Assembly (NCBI RefSeq): GCF_000156715.1
Contig: NZ_DS999316.1
Coordinates: forward strand, 420,619 to 484,618
DNA: 64,000 nucleotides
Direction of reading: 5' to 3'
Origin: Francisella philomiragia subsp. philomiragia ATCC 25015
GTDB lineage: Bacteria; Pseudomonadota; Gammaproteobacteria; Francisellales; Francisellaceae
The stretch's first letter is position 1. Each line of letters starts with the position of its first letter. This document shows positions 46,831 through 55,046 of the stretch, piece by piece. The translations under genes and the position numbers were made by a program. A model generated the notes under the pieces. It was not told the origin of the DNA. It made no database searches and saw nothing but the letters and a program-made list of their open reading frames with translations.

Positions 46831-47958
46831 TAGATGACAATATAAGCTTACATTAGTATTATAACCATTTACAGAGAGGTTGCTCAACATTTTAGACAAT
46901 CTTTTTAGATCATTTGATCTTTTGACATATAGATCTACTAAGATTTCATTTTCAAAATAATATATAGACATCTTTTTATCTAAAATATTACTTTCATCAA
47001 TATTATTTTGAGCAAATATCTCTTTTATTTTAGATAATATCTCTATGCGAGAAGGTTCAAAATTTTCAAGCTTAATAACACCGTCTTCATGATTTGTAAC
47101 ATCTACATGTACTGTAATATCCTTGATATTTTCGATATTATGATAAATATTACTCTTAACAATCTCAGCGATATAATGCCCCTCAGAAGCTGTACTATAC
47201 TTATCAACTAAAATATGAACATCTAGTACAATTTTACCAGCCATTTTTCTAGTTCTTAAAAAATGAAAGTCTTGCACTCCTTCTGAATTAGTAATTATTT
47301 CTTTGATACTTTTACGTGTTTCAGCATCAACACCTTCATCGATAAGTTCAGCAACAGCAGAGTAACCCCACTTGACTCCCATCTTAACGATCATATAGCA
47401 GACTACTAAGGCGGCGATAGCATCCATCCATGGGAAACCTACAAAAGCGCCTATTAAACCAACTAATACTACTACTGAAGACCACATATCTGAACGACTA
47501 TGCCAAGCATTCGCTCTTAGCATATCAGAATCAATCTTATTTGCGGCTCTCATAGTGTATTGATAAATAAACTCATTACCTAATATAGAGAAAATTGCTG
47601 CATACACAGTAAATCTATCTGGAGTTTCATACTCACCTACAATCAATGTAGCTAATGAGTGATAAACAATCATAAAACCTATAGATATAAGCAAACCAGA
47701 TAATACTAAAGTTGCTAAGGTTTCTAATCTTTCATGTCCATAAGGATGATTATGATCCTCACCCTTATTAGCATACTTAGCAGCAAATAAAACCATAGCA
47801 TCACTCAAAAGATCTGAAAATGAGTGTATTCCATCAGCAAATAACGCTGGCGATCGCCCTATGATTCCAATAAATGTCTTTGAAATAGCAAGTAATGCAT
47901 TTATAAACATACCTACTAGAGTAACTTTTTTAGTAATTTGATATCTAGTATCTGACAT
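46819..47958 (-). CDS. Cation diffusion facilitator transporter with long C-terminal region
   Basis: A CDF-family exporter of Zn, Fe, Mn or similar ions by proton exchange. The 379 residues are longer than FieF (300). The metal site is seen in ADGIHSFSDLLSDAMV near residue 41 and AWHSRSDMWSSVV near residue 151; a His-rich loop GEDHNHPYGHERLE follows helix 2. A ZT-dimerisation domain spans about residues 210-285, and about 90 further residues form what may be a second such domain. The final Ser codon and stop lie within the tandem repeat before galU. Confidence 0.88.
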   Translation of the reverse strand: MSDTRYQITKKVTLVGMFINALLAISKTFIGIIGRSPALFADGIHSFSDLLSDAMVLFAAKYANKGEDHNHPYGHERLETLATLVLSGLLISIGFMIVYHSLATLIVGEYETPDRFTVYAAIFSILGNEFIYQYTMRAANKIDSDMLRANAWHSRSDMWSSVVVLVGLIGAFVGFPWMDAIAALVVCYMIVKMGVKWGYSAVAELIDEGVDAETRKSIKEIITNSEGVQDFHFLRTRKMAGKIVLDVHILVDKYSTASEGHYIAEIVKSNIYHNIENIKDITVHVDVTNHEDGVIKLENFEPSRIEILSKIKEIFAQNNIDESNILDKKMSIYYFENEILVDLYVKRSNDLKRLSKMLSNLSVNGYNTNVSLYCHLADS

Positions 47959-48053
47959 CTTTAAGCCTCTTTTATTAGATTAACTAAACAAATTTTAAGC
48001 AAGATAATAATGTGATGTATCAAGAATGTCTATTATAAATATAAAATTTATGA

Positions 48054-48623
48054 CTAATCTTTAGTCATAACAAGTTTAAATAATAATATATGTGCAAAGA
48101 TTGAAAAAATTATTGTCCCTATCCACCAAGCTATAGGATTGTCCAAACCATGTACTGTTAGATAATAAGCTGCAAATATAGATATTACAAGCTGTAAGCT
48201 AGCCATTACTAATCCAGGATTCCAACTCTTACGCTTAATACCTTCTGCAATATGTGTTAAACAATTTATAATACTAAAAATTATAATCAATAATCCAAAA
48301 CCAAGATTGATAAAGCTCAAAGTGCCAAAAACAGCAAATGCTAACCACACCATAAGTATATTTATCCAAAATATCTTAATGTCTGTAAGTTTTTCCTGAC
48401 CTTGCGGCAGCCCCATAACAGTGCGATTCATAAAATCTTTAAAACCACCTGGTACATAGTGCTCTTCTGTCTGATGAAACAAATACATTGGAATATTAAT
48501 TAATCCCCAAAAATGTGGATCATATACAGAAAAATTAGCAAATAATAATACAGTGAATAATATACCAGCCCATGGAGCTACTTTTGCCCAATTTTGATTT
48601 TTTGCTAAGAAATCTATCATCAT
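48054..48623 (-). CDS. HXXEE-domain membrane protein
   Basis: A 189-residue protein with about five membrane helices. Near residue 49 it has LFHQTEEHYVPGGF, the H-x-x-E-E motif that names the family, followed by FMNRTVMG. The histidine and two glutamates could bind a metal. The family has no known function. It stands alone between the cation efflux gene and tRNA-Ser. Confidence 0.75.
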   Translation of the reverse strand: MMIDFLAKNQNWAKVAPWAGILFTVLLFANFSVYDPHFWGLINIPMYLFHQTEEHYVPGGFKDFMNRTVMGLPQGQEKLTDIKIFWINILMVWLAFAVFGTLSFINLGFGLLIIIFSIINCLTHIAEGIKRKSWNPGLVMASLQLVISIFAAYYLTVHGLDNPIAWWIGTIIFSIFAHILLFKLVMTKD

Positions 48624-48723
48624 CTGACCTCTAAATATAAGTATATTATCGATAATATATTATCTTTTCTAAAAGTTACTATATAAATCTTCAAATATCT
48701 TAGTATTTTTGTCAAAAATCACC

Positions 48724-48751
48724 TTGCAATGCAGACAAATAATTGTATAAT
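48724..48751 (+). promoter_or_regulatory. Predicted promoter of tRNA-Ser
   Basis: A -35 box TTGCAA at 48724-48729 and a perfect -10 box TATAAT at 48746-48751 are 16 bases apart. Transcription would begin about 8 bases before the mature tRNA. Confidence 0.6.
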
Positions 48752-48766
48752 ATATTCCATCAGTTC

Positions 48767-48854
48767 GGAGAAATGGCTGAGTGGTCGAAAGCGGCGGTCT
48801 TGAAAACCGTTGACTGTAACAGGTCCGGGGGTTCGAATCCCTCTTTCTCCGCCA
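48767..48854 (+). tRNA. tRNA-Ser (anticodon TGA)
   Basis: The 88-base class II tRNA has acceptor stem GGAGAAA pairing with TTTCTCC, anticodon loop CTTGAAA giving anticodon TGA (serine, UCA codons), a long variable arm and T arm GGGGG-TTCGAAT-CCCTC. CCA is encoded. A minus-strand open frame across this locus is an artefact of the tRNA sequence. Confidence 0.96.
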
Positions 48855-48863
48855 TAAACATAG

Positions 48864-48894
48864 AGCTCGTCTACTTTGTAGCGGGCTTTTTTTT
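48864..48894 (+). terminator. Rho-independent terminator of tRNA-Ser
   Basis: AGCTCG-T-CTAC pairs with GTAG-CGGGCT around a TTT loop, with one bulged base, and is followed by a run of eight T. It begins 10 bases after the CCA end. It is the only convincing intrinsic terminator I found in the window. Confidence 0.8.
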
Positions 48895-49021
48895 GTTTCT
48901 ACCCTACTATAAATCATACTAAAAGATTCCACTAAAAATTACTCATAACTAGCTTTTGTACGTATAATTTCTTAAGCGCTTTCATTGTTTGCTACCACCA
49001 TATGGAAAGAATACTCATACT

Positions 49022-49517
49022 CGAGCTAATTGAAAAAAATGGTGCCTAAAATATAGCTATAAGTACTATAGAATGAATGTTTATTTACAACTGCCTCTAA
49101 AAAACTAGATTAGAAGCTAGCATTGAATTACAAAAAATATTCAATAGGCTTACTAAAACAATAGAAACTAGATTTTAAAATAAACTACTAAACTGGCATA
49201 GCAAGTATGAAAACTTCTTAAATGAAATGACTGTTAATTATGAGACAAAGTGAAGCCACATATACTCATTATAAGCTTAGGGCTGCTTATACAAGTTTGT
49301 GTTCAAATTTAGACCATCTATTTACTATAAAAATCTTGCAAATTTATCTGTACTAAATACTACAAATCATCTAAATGGTAGAAAGTTTTTTGATCTGAAA
49401 AATAAGATTAAAATACATAAAGGTTTACCAACAAAACTAAAGAAAAAGTAGTAGATTTCTTAATGCTAAATAATGGTTAAAAATTCTAAAATAAGTACCC
49501 TTTTCTTCAATTAGCTC
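49022..49517. mobile_element. Decayed insertion sequence remnant
   Basis: The stretch is bounded by imperfect terminal inverted repeats at 49022-49045 and 49495-49517. The outer 12 bases are identical (GAGCTAATTGAA and its complement), and about 20 of 24 match overall. Inside lies a broken transposase reading frame. The remnant is about 500 bases, shorter than an intact IS, so internal DNA has been lost. It lies about 170 bases past tRNA-Ser. I see no clear target duplication. The 127 bases between the tRNA terminator and the left end hold nothing I can name. Confidence 0.7.
49110..49480 (+). pseudogene. Transposase pseudogene (several frameshifts and stops)
   Basis: Reading across frames recovers transposase fragments in order: LEASIELQKIFNRLTKTIE (from 49110, ended by a TAA at 49176), LNWHSKYENFLNEMTVNYE (from 49191), THYKLRAAYTSLCSNLDHLF (after a shift near 49250), NTTNHLNGRKFFDLKNKIKI (after a shift near 49328) and VVDFLMLNNG (after a shift near 49446, ending at 49480). 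The last part follows the pattern TTN-x-L-x-G ... LK-x-K ... H-x-GL seen at the C-terminus of DDE transposases. At least three frame changes and one stop make it non-functional. Assignment to an IS family is uncertain. Confidence 0.7.
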
Positions 49518-49529
49518 ATATTTTATATT

Positions 49530-49552
49530 GGGTTGACAAACAGGTCAGCTCC
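49530..49552. repeat. Hairpin repeat, left member of a facing pair
   Basis: GGGTTGAC (49530-49537) pairs with GTCAGCTCC (49544-49552) around AAACAG, with one bulge and one G-T pair. It is followed by TACA, giving CTCCTACA, the inverse of the TGTAGGGG that opens the right-hand hairpin. Confidence 0.5.
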
Positions 49553-49582
49553 TACATTTATTTACATTTCTATAATTTGGAT

Positions 49583-49612
49583 TGTAGGGGTAGATTCTAT
49601 ATCTGCCCTTGT
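49583..49612. repeat. Hairpin repeat, right member of a facing pair
   Basis: After TGTAG, GGGTAGAT (49588-49595) pairs with ATCTGCCC (49601-49608) around TCTAT, with one G-T pair. The form GTAGGGGC-hairpin-GCCC is a kind of dispersed repeat seen in many bacterial genomes. It lies 14 bases from the 3' end of dusB. Confidence 0.6.
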
Positions 49613-49625
49613 ATATCTAATCCTG

Positions 49626-50600
49626 TTAAAAACTATTGCTATATTCTTCTAAAACTCTAAAAATCTCTCGTTCATGCTCCAATTGATTTAACTTCATGCG
49701 AAACTCTTTTGAACCAGGTAAATCAGCAAGATAAAAACTTGCATGAGTTCGGATTTCTTTAACAGCTACTTTGGCAGTTTTTAGCTTAATGAGTCTTCTT
49801 AGATGTTCTCCTAATACTTCAACACGCTCAACTGGTGTTGGTGGCGGTATTAGCTCGCCTGTATTTAGATACTCAGCAATTTGCCTAAAAATCCAAGGAT
49901 TACCACGAGATGCCCGCCCTACCATCACCGCATCTACTCCTGTATGCTCCATCATAGCCTTAGCACTATGAGGACAAAAAACATCTCCATTACCAATTAC
50001 AACTGTATCTACAGCTTTTCTGACATCACGGATAATATCCCAATTTGCTTTACCAGTATACATTTGTTCACGCGTACGTCCATGGATAGCAATAGCACTT
50101 ACACCAGCATCCTCACATGCTTTAGCAACCTCTATAGCATTGATGTTTTCATCATCCCAACCAATACGCATTTTTACAGTTACTGGTTTATGTACTGCCT
50201 TTACTACAGCTGTTAGTATCTCATGGATTTTATCGACATCTTTTAGAAGTGCTGCTCCAGCTTGTAATTTCTTAGCAACTTTTGGCATAGGACAACCCAT
50301 ATTTATATCTAAAAAATCACATTCTGTATTCTCTGCGATATATTTTGTTGCGCCAACAAAACTATCAATATCTGTACCAAATATCTGTATTCCAAGTGGT
50401 TTTTCAATATTTTCCATATAGAGCATTTCCATAGTTTCCCAGTTTCGCTCCACTACAGCTTTGTTACTCACCATCTCAGTATATATCAGCCCTGCGCCAT
50501 GCTCTTTACATATAGTACGAAATGCACTATCACAAAAGCCTGCCATTGGTGCGAGTACAACATTATTTTCAATTTCTATATCTGCAATTTTAAAGCCCAT
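49626..50600 (-). CDS. dusB: tRNA-dihydrouridine synthase B
   Basis: DusB reduces uridines in tRNA with FMN. The 324 residues match E. coli DusB (321). FMN and catalytic motifs are VVLAPMAGFCDSAFRTIC near residue 15, FLDINMGCPMPKVAKK near residue 95 with the catalytic cysteine, AIHGRTREQMYTGKANW near residue 170 and VMVGRASRGNPWIF near residue 224. It overlaps the end of prmA by 11 bases. prmA-dusB (often with fis) is a classic order; fis does not follow here. Confidence 0.95.
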   Translation of the reverse strand: MGFKIADIEIENNVVLAPMAGFCDSAFRTICKEHGAGLIYTEMVSNKAVVERNWETMEMLYMENIEKPLGIQIFGTDIDSFVGATKYIAENTECDFLDINMGCPMPKVAKKLQAGAALLKDVDKIHEILTAVVKAVHKPVTVKMRIGWDDENINAIEVAKACEDAGVSAIAIHGRTREQMYTGKANWDIIRDVRKAVDTVVIGNGDVFCPHSAKAMMEHTGVDAVMVGRASRGNPWIFRQIAEYLNTGELIPPPTPVERVEVLGEHLRRLIKLKTAKVAVKEIRTHASFYLADLPGSKEFRMKLNQLEHEREIFRVLEEYSNSF

Positions 50601-51435
50601 CTTTCACACCATCTAACAGAAACCATTGTCCCATTTGTTTGGGTTTATCAAATTTCATGCCGTATTTTTTAAACTCTTGTTGAACTTCATCAACTTGATT
50701 TTCTATGATTCCAGATAGAGCTAATCTTCCACCAAGCTTTAAACTACTAGTTATACTCTCAACTAAGCTTATAAGCACATTTGAGAAAATATTGGCCACT
50801 ACTAAGTCAAACTGTTGTTTAGGTGGATTATCACTAAAGTGGGTTTTATTAGCTACGCTATTTTCTTGAGCATTTTTGATAGATGATTCTATTGAGTTTG
50901 GATCAATATCTATACCTTCAGCATACTTTGCTCCTAGCTTAACAGCCCCAATAGCTAGGACTCCAGTACCACAACCATAATCCAAAACTAAAGAATCTTT
51001 TGAAACATATTTTTCCAACCATTCAAGACACATTTTAGTTGTTTCATGATTACCACACCCAAAAGCAATACTAGGATCAACTATTATATAAGTATGCTCA
51101 TTATCTTGAGGTGGTTGCCTCCAATTTGGATAAACAACTATATTTTTACCAATAGATATTGGATCGTAATCATATAACCATGCAGCTTCCCACTGCTGAT
51201 CTTTAATTATTTCGTAATTTATTTCACTTTCAATTATGTTTTCAAACTTTTTTTGAATGTTAGCAATAATACTATCTATATTATGATGGTTCTCGTATAA
51301 GACTGTAATGCTGACTATATCATCGGATTTATCTATTCTTGTTACAGAACCTGCATCATTATCAAAGAGGTAATTCTCGACTATGTCAAAATATTTAGGT
51401 TTTAGTGTAAACTCTAACTGGTGCCATTGTTGCAT
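50590..51435 (-). CDS. prmA: Ribosomal protein L11 methyltransferase
   Basis: PrmA trimethylates lysines and the N-terminus of ribosomal protein L11. The 281 residues are near the usual 293. The SAM-binding motif is LVLDYGCGTGVLAIGAVKLG near residue 151; DPSIAFGCGNHETTKMCLE near residue 121 and VVANIFSNVLISLV near residue 215 complete the fold. The N-terminal domain that binds L11 is present. It is the first gene of a pair with dusB. Confidence 0.94.
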   Translation of the reverse strand: MQQWHQLEFTLKPKYFDIVENYLFDNDAGSVTRIDKSDDIVSITVLYENHHNIDSIIANIQKKFENIIESEINYEIIKDQQWEAAWLYDYDPISIGKNIVVYPNWRQPPQDNEHTYIIVDPSIAFGCGNHETTKMCLEWLEKYVSKDSLVLDYGCGTGVLAIGAVKLGAKYAEGIDIDPNSIESSIKNAQENSVANKTHFSDNPPKQQFDLVVANIFSNVLISLVESITSSLKLGGRLALSGIIENQVDEVQQEFKKYGMKFDKPKQMGQWFLLDGVKDGL

Positions 51436-51564
51436 TTTATAAAAAATAATTCAAAACTTCATATATCGTAAAATAATACTAAATATACTAATTAACAGCT
51501 AGATTAAATTACTTATTTGATATCCACTAATTGACCTTATTTCAATAATCTTTATTTTGATTTT

Positions 51565-52071
51565 TTATTTTGATCTAATTCTTCTTAACCAAAAATGATT
51601 AACAATCCTCAATACATGGACTGCTATATATCCAGCACTCGCCACTAAAAGACCAGCAACAAAACTACCTAAAAATAGTGGTTTCCAAAATTCATGTAAA
51701 TGATTTAGCATATAAGAACCAAATGTTTCCCAGTTAGAGATATCTACCTGTTCTCCAAGCAAAAAGCATCCAAATATATAATTACCCAAATACATTGGCA
51801 CCCATGTTAGAGGATTACTAATCCATACAGTTGAAATTGCTATTGGTATATTAGCTCTCAAAATTATAGCTGAAATAATTACTGGAGTCATTTGCAAAGG
51901 TAATGGAATCATCATCCAAAAAAATCCTATAAAGACACCTCTTGCAATAGTATTATAATTAGCAACCCATAGATTTTTATTTGTAAGTCTATGTGCTACA
52001 AAACCCAAAAATTTAGAATTCTCTAGTCTTTTTCTTTTCTTAATTAATTTTCGAGCTCTTTTCGTATTCAT
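51565..52071 (-). CDS. DUF2062 family membrane protein
   Basis: A 168-residue inner-membrane protein with three helices. The family pattern is clear: SIARGVFIGFF-type start of helix 1 (here TIARGVFIGFFWMMIPLPLQ near residue 41), then ANIPIAISTVWISNPLTWVP near residue 76. The N-terminus is highly basic (KRARKLIKKRKRLE). Function unknown. It stands alone, 129 bases upstream of prmA. Confidence 0.85.
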   Translation of the reverse strand: MNTKRARKLIKKRKRLENSKFLGFVAHRLTNKNLWVANYNTIARGVFIGFFWMMIPLPLQMTPVIISAIILRANIPIAISTVWISNPLTWVPMYLGNYIFGCFLLGEQVDISNWETFGSYMLNHLHEFWKPLFLGSFVAGLLVASAGYIAVHVLRIVNHFWLRRIRSK

Positions 52072-52188
52072 ATCTCTAGATTTCTTACAAAAAAATGGTT
52101 CTATACAGAACTCTATAGTTATTGATATTCTATACTATGACCGTACAAAGTACCTTGAATTTAAACTTAACCAATATCGTCTAATTAA

Positions 52189-52443
52189 TTACGGCTGACT
52201 ATAAGACCAAAATAGTCTATTTGCATCATCACCAGGACTAAATTCTACTTGTCTATTGTCTATATACTCACCATATCTTGAGTTAATAAACTCTCTATCA
52301 GGTGGTACATAAGCAGCACCTTGTGCTCTCTCTTGCTCAACTTCTGGACCATAATACATTGTGTATGGATTAGCTGGTCGCATATAGGCATAGCTCATCG
52401 CAACACCCAGCAAACCTGCAGTGATTAAAATTATTTTTTTCAT
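52189..52443 (-). CDS. Small secreted protein of unknown function
   Basis: An 84-residue product with a signal peptide (residues 1-19, ending MSYA). The mature 65 residues are polar and rich in Tyr, Pro, Arg and Glu (YMRPANPYTMYYGPEVEQE). There are no cysteines and no family I recognise. An AAGGAGATG-like ribosome site (AGGAGAT) lies before the ATG. It is divergent from hemH. Confidence 0.65.
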   Translation of the reverse strand: MKKIILITAGLLGVAMSYAYMRPANPYTMYYGPEVEQERAQGAAYVPPDREFINSRYGEYIDNRQVEFSPGDDANRLFWSYSQP

Positions 52444-52542
52444 TTGTTTACATCTCCTTTAAAAGGCCTTTAGCCCAAAATTAATTATAACCTTTTTTAG
52501 TTAGTTATATGAAAAAAATTTAACTTTAGACTATAGATATTT

Positions 52543-52551
52543 TGCTACAAT
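52543..52551 (+). promoter_or_regulatory. hemH: Predicted extended -10 promoter of hemH
   Basis: TGCTACAAT is an extended -10 element with the -10 box at 52546-52551. The start would be near 52558. That leaves only about 10 bases before a GTG at 52568 and about 25 before the ATG at 52583, which favours the ATG as the start. Confidence 0.45.
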
Positions 52552-52582
52552 TATCCTTAGGTTAAATGTGTACACAAAAGAT

Positions 52583-53584
52583 ATGCAACAATACAGTACT
52601 AAATATAATAAAAAAGCTATTTTATTAGTTAATCTAGGTACTCCAGATAACTATGATGTAAAATCTATTAGAAAATATCTTAGAGAATTTTTGTCTGATC
52701 GTAGAGTAATAGAAGCTAATCCTTTATTATGGAAGCTAATCTTAAATTTAATTATTCTACCAATTCGTTCAAAAAAGAATGTGCATACTTATGAAGCCGT
52801 ATGGAATAAAGAGCATAATAAATCGCCCTTGCTCTTATACACTGAAAATCTAGCAAAAAAACTAGATCAAAGACTCGATAATTACATAGTAGATTGTGCG
52901 ATGCGTTATGGCAATCCAAGCATTGAAAGTAAGATTAAAAGCTTACAAGATCAAGGAGTAACTGAGATAATAGTATTTCCACTATATCCTCAGTATTCTG
53001 CGACTACTACTGCAACTGTTTATGATGAAATATACAGAGTCCTATCAAAGCTAAGATGGCAACCCGCTATCAAAGCAATAAATCCTTACTATGATAATAA
53101 GTTTCATATTCAAACTATTAGTCAACAAATTAGAAATTATCTTCAAGTTACAGACTCATATCTGGATATAATTTTATTTTCTTTCCACGGCTTACCAAAG
53201 GAATATTTTGATAAAGGTGATCCCTACTATTGCCATTGTCACAAAACTTATCGCTTGGTCAAAGAAAACCTGCAAAATGAATATCCTGATATAGATTTTG
53301 AATTATCATTTCAATCTCGTTTTGGTCCTAAAAAATGGTTAGAACCATATACAACTGTCAAACTAGAAGAATTTGCAAAGCAAAATAAAAAAGTTGTAGT
53401 TATAGCCCCAGGATTTAGTGCCGATTGCCTAGAAACATTGGAAGAGCTAGCAATCACTGAAAAAGAAAACTTTATTGAAAAAGGTGGTAAAGAGTTTGTT
53501 TTAATTCCATGTTTAAATGACTCTGATGAACATGTCGAAATGTTATATAATATTATAAATGAGGAAATATGCCTAAAAAAATAG
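52583..53584 (+). CDS. hemH: Ferrochelatase
   Basis: HemH inserts ferrous iron into protoporphyrin IX. The 333-residue protein begins with AILLVNLGTPDNYDVKSI near residue 12. The catalytic histidine lies in LFSFHGLPKEYFDKGDPYY near residue 200, and the conserved glutamate in CLETLEEL near residue 280. A GTG start at 52568 would add five residues. I prefer the ATG at 52583 because of the promoter position. No iron-sulfur cysteine cluster is seen at the C-terminus. The gene overlaps the photolyase gene by 16 bases. Confidence 0.95.
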   Translation: MQQYSTKYNKKAILLVNLGTPDNYDVKSIRKYLREFLSDRRVIEANPLLWKLILNLIILPIRSKKNVHTYEAVWNKEHNKSPLLLYTENLAKKLDQRLDNYIVDCAMRYGNPSIESKIKSLQDQGVTEIIVFPLYPQYSATTTATVYDEIYRVLSKLRWQPAIKAINPYYDNKFHIQTISQQIRNYLQVTDSYLDIILFSFHGLPKEYFDKGDPYYCHCHKTYRLVKENLQNEYPDIDFELSFQSRFGPKKWLEPYTTVKLEEFAKQNKKVVVIAPGFSADCLETLEELAITEKENFIEKGGKEFVLIPCLNDSDEHVEMLYNIINEEICLKK

Positions 53585-54963
53585 CTATACATTGGTTTCG
53601 TCAAGACTTACGCCTTGCGGATAATCCTGCGCTACATCAGGCTAGTCAAGCAGATGAGACAATTACAATATTTATACTAGATGAGAATCAAGAGATTGGT
53701 GGAGCTAGCAAACTTTGGCTTCATCACTCTTTGAGCAGTCTAAGTAAATCTCTAAATAATAAGCTCAACTTTTTTAGTGGTAATCCCCTAGAAATCATAA
53801 AAAAACTTGTCAAAGAAAATAATATCACAGATTTTTATTGGAATAGATGTTATGACAAGTACAGTATTGATAGAGATACTCAGATTAAACAATTTCTGCA
53901 AGAGCAAGATATAAATGTAAGTAGTTTTAATGGAAGTCTACTTATCGAACCATGGCAATGTAAAAAAGATGATGGCACACATTATAAAGTATACACTCCG
54001 TTCTACAAGGAGCTTATCAAAATTAGAAAATATCGCTCAAATATTGTCAAACCAAGTTTTAATTCCCTAAAAAAACTAGAAACTGCTGATGAATTAGATT
54101 CTTTAAAACTACTAGAACCAAAACTTTCTTGGCAAAATATAATAGATCAATGGCAAATTGGCGAAGATGCCTCGCATCAAATCCTTGAGGAGTTTCTAGA
54201 TGGTAAAGTAAAAGAATACAAAATAGCTAGAGACTTCATGAGTACAGACTCAACTTCTAAATTATCTCCATATTTACACTTTGGTGAGATATCACCTAAC
54301 CAAATTTTTAATGCCGTGCAGAGTCTAGACTATATTGGTAACAATGAAGAGCACTTTATCAAAGAATTAGTTTGGCGTGATTTCTCTTATTATCAGATAT
54401 ATTATTATCCTGAATTACATAACAAGAACATCAACCAAAAGTTTGATAGTTTTGAATGGGATAACGATGCTACTCTTCTTAAAAGATGGCAAACTGGACA
54501 AACAGGTATTCCAATAGTTGATGCGGGCATGAGAGAGCTTTGGCAGACTGGCTATATGCATAATCGTGTACGTATGATAGTTGCTAGCTTCCTTATCAAA
54601 AACTGTCTTATCCACTGGAAATATGGAGAAAAATGGTTTTTTGATACTTTATTTGATGCTGATTTTGCTAGTAATAATGCTAACTGGCAATGGGTTGCTG
54701 GTTGTGGTCTAGATGCCGCTCCTTACTTTAGAATTTTTAATCCTGTACTACAAGCTGAAAAATTTGAAGCTTATGAATATATTCGTAAGTATGTACCTGA
54801 ACTTAAGTTTCTACCAAATAAGCTAATTGCAAAGCCATGGGAAGCAAGCGAGCTAGTATTACAAGAAGCAGGAGTTAAATTAGGTGATAATTATCCAACA
54901 CCTGTGATAGATCTCAAGAAATCTCGAGACAAAGCATTAGAGTTGCATAAGAAATTAAACTAA
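53569..54963 (+). CDS. phrB: Deoxyribodipyrimidine photolyase
   Basis: A light-driven repair enzyme for cyclobutane pyrimidine dimers. The 464 residues match class I photolyases (472 in E. coli). The N-terminal chromophore domain begins AIHWFRQDLRLADNPALHQA. FAD-binding motifs are LVWRDFSYYQIYY near residue 267, GIPIVDAGMRELWQTGYMHN near residue 311 and NNANWQWVAGCGLDAAPYFR near residue 364, keeping the tryptophans of the electron path. It starts inside the end of hemH with GAGGAAAT before the ATG. Pairing heme synthesis with photolyase is known in other bacteria and may reflect porphyrin phototoxicity. Confidence 0.94.
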   Translation: MPKKIAIHWFRQDLRLADNPALHQASQADETITIFILDENQEIGGASKLWLHHSLSSLSKSLNNKLNFFSGNPLEIIKKLVKENNITDFYWNRCYDKYSIDRDTQIKQFLQEQDINVSSFNGSLLIEPWQCKKDDGTHYKVYTPFYKELIKIRKYRSNIVKPSFNSLKKLETADELDSLKLLEPKLSWQNIIDQWQIGEDASHQILEEFLDGKVKEYKIARDFMSTDSTSKLSPYLHFGEISPNQIFNAVQSLDYIGNNEEHFIKELVWRDFSYYQIYYYPELHNKNINQKFDSFEWDNDATLLKRWQTGQTGIPIVDAGMRELWQTGYMHNRVRMIVASFLIKNCLIHWKYGEKWFFDTLFDADFASNNANWQWVAGCGLDAAPYFRIFNPVLQAEKFEAYEYIRKYVPELKFLPNKLIAKPWEASELVLQEAGVKLGDNYPTPVIDLKKSRDKALELHKKLN

Positions 54964-55046
54964 TGTTATCCATATTATTAATTATCTATAGTCTATAGCA
55001 TTTATATTTGAGATTATTAGTATAGCTGTAATCGAGGAGAATAGTT

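Noticed and set aside
48669..48932. 87-residue minus-strand open frame over tRNA-Ser
   Set aside because: The frame is the complement of the tRNA gene and its terminator. Translations of this kind ([15 protein letters not shown]) are well-known artefacts of tRNA-Ser loci.
49881..50421. Two overlapping plus-strand frames of 111 and 93 residues inside dusB
   Set aside because: Both lie wholly within dusB on the opposite strand and have antisense-type composition.
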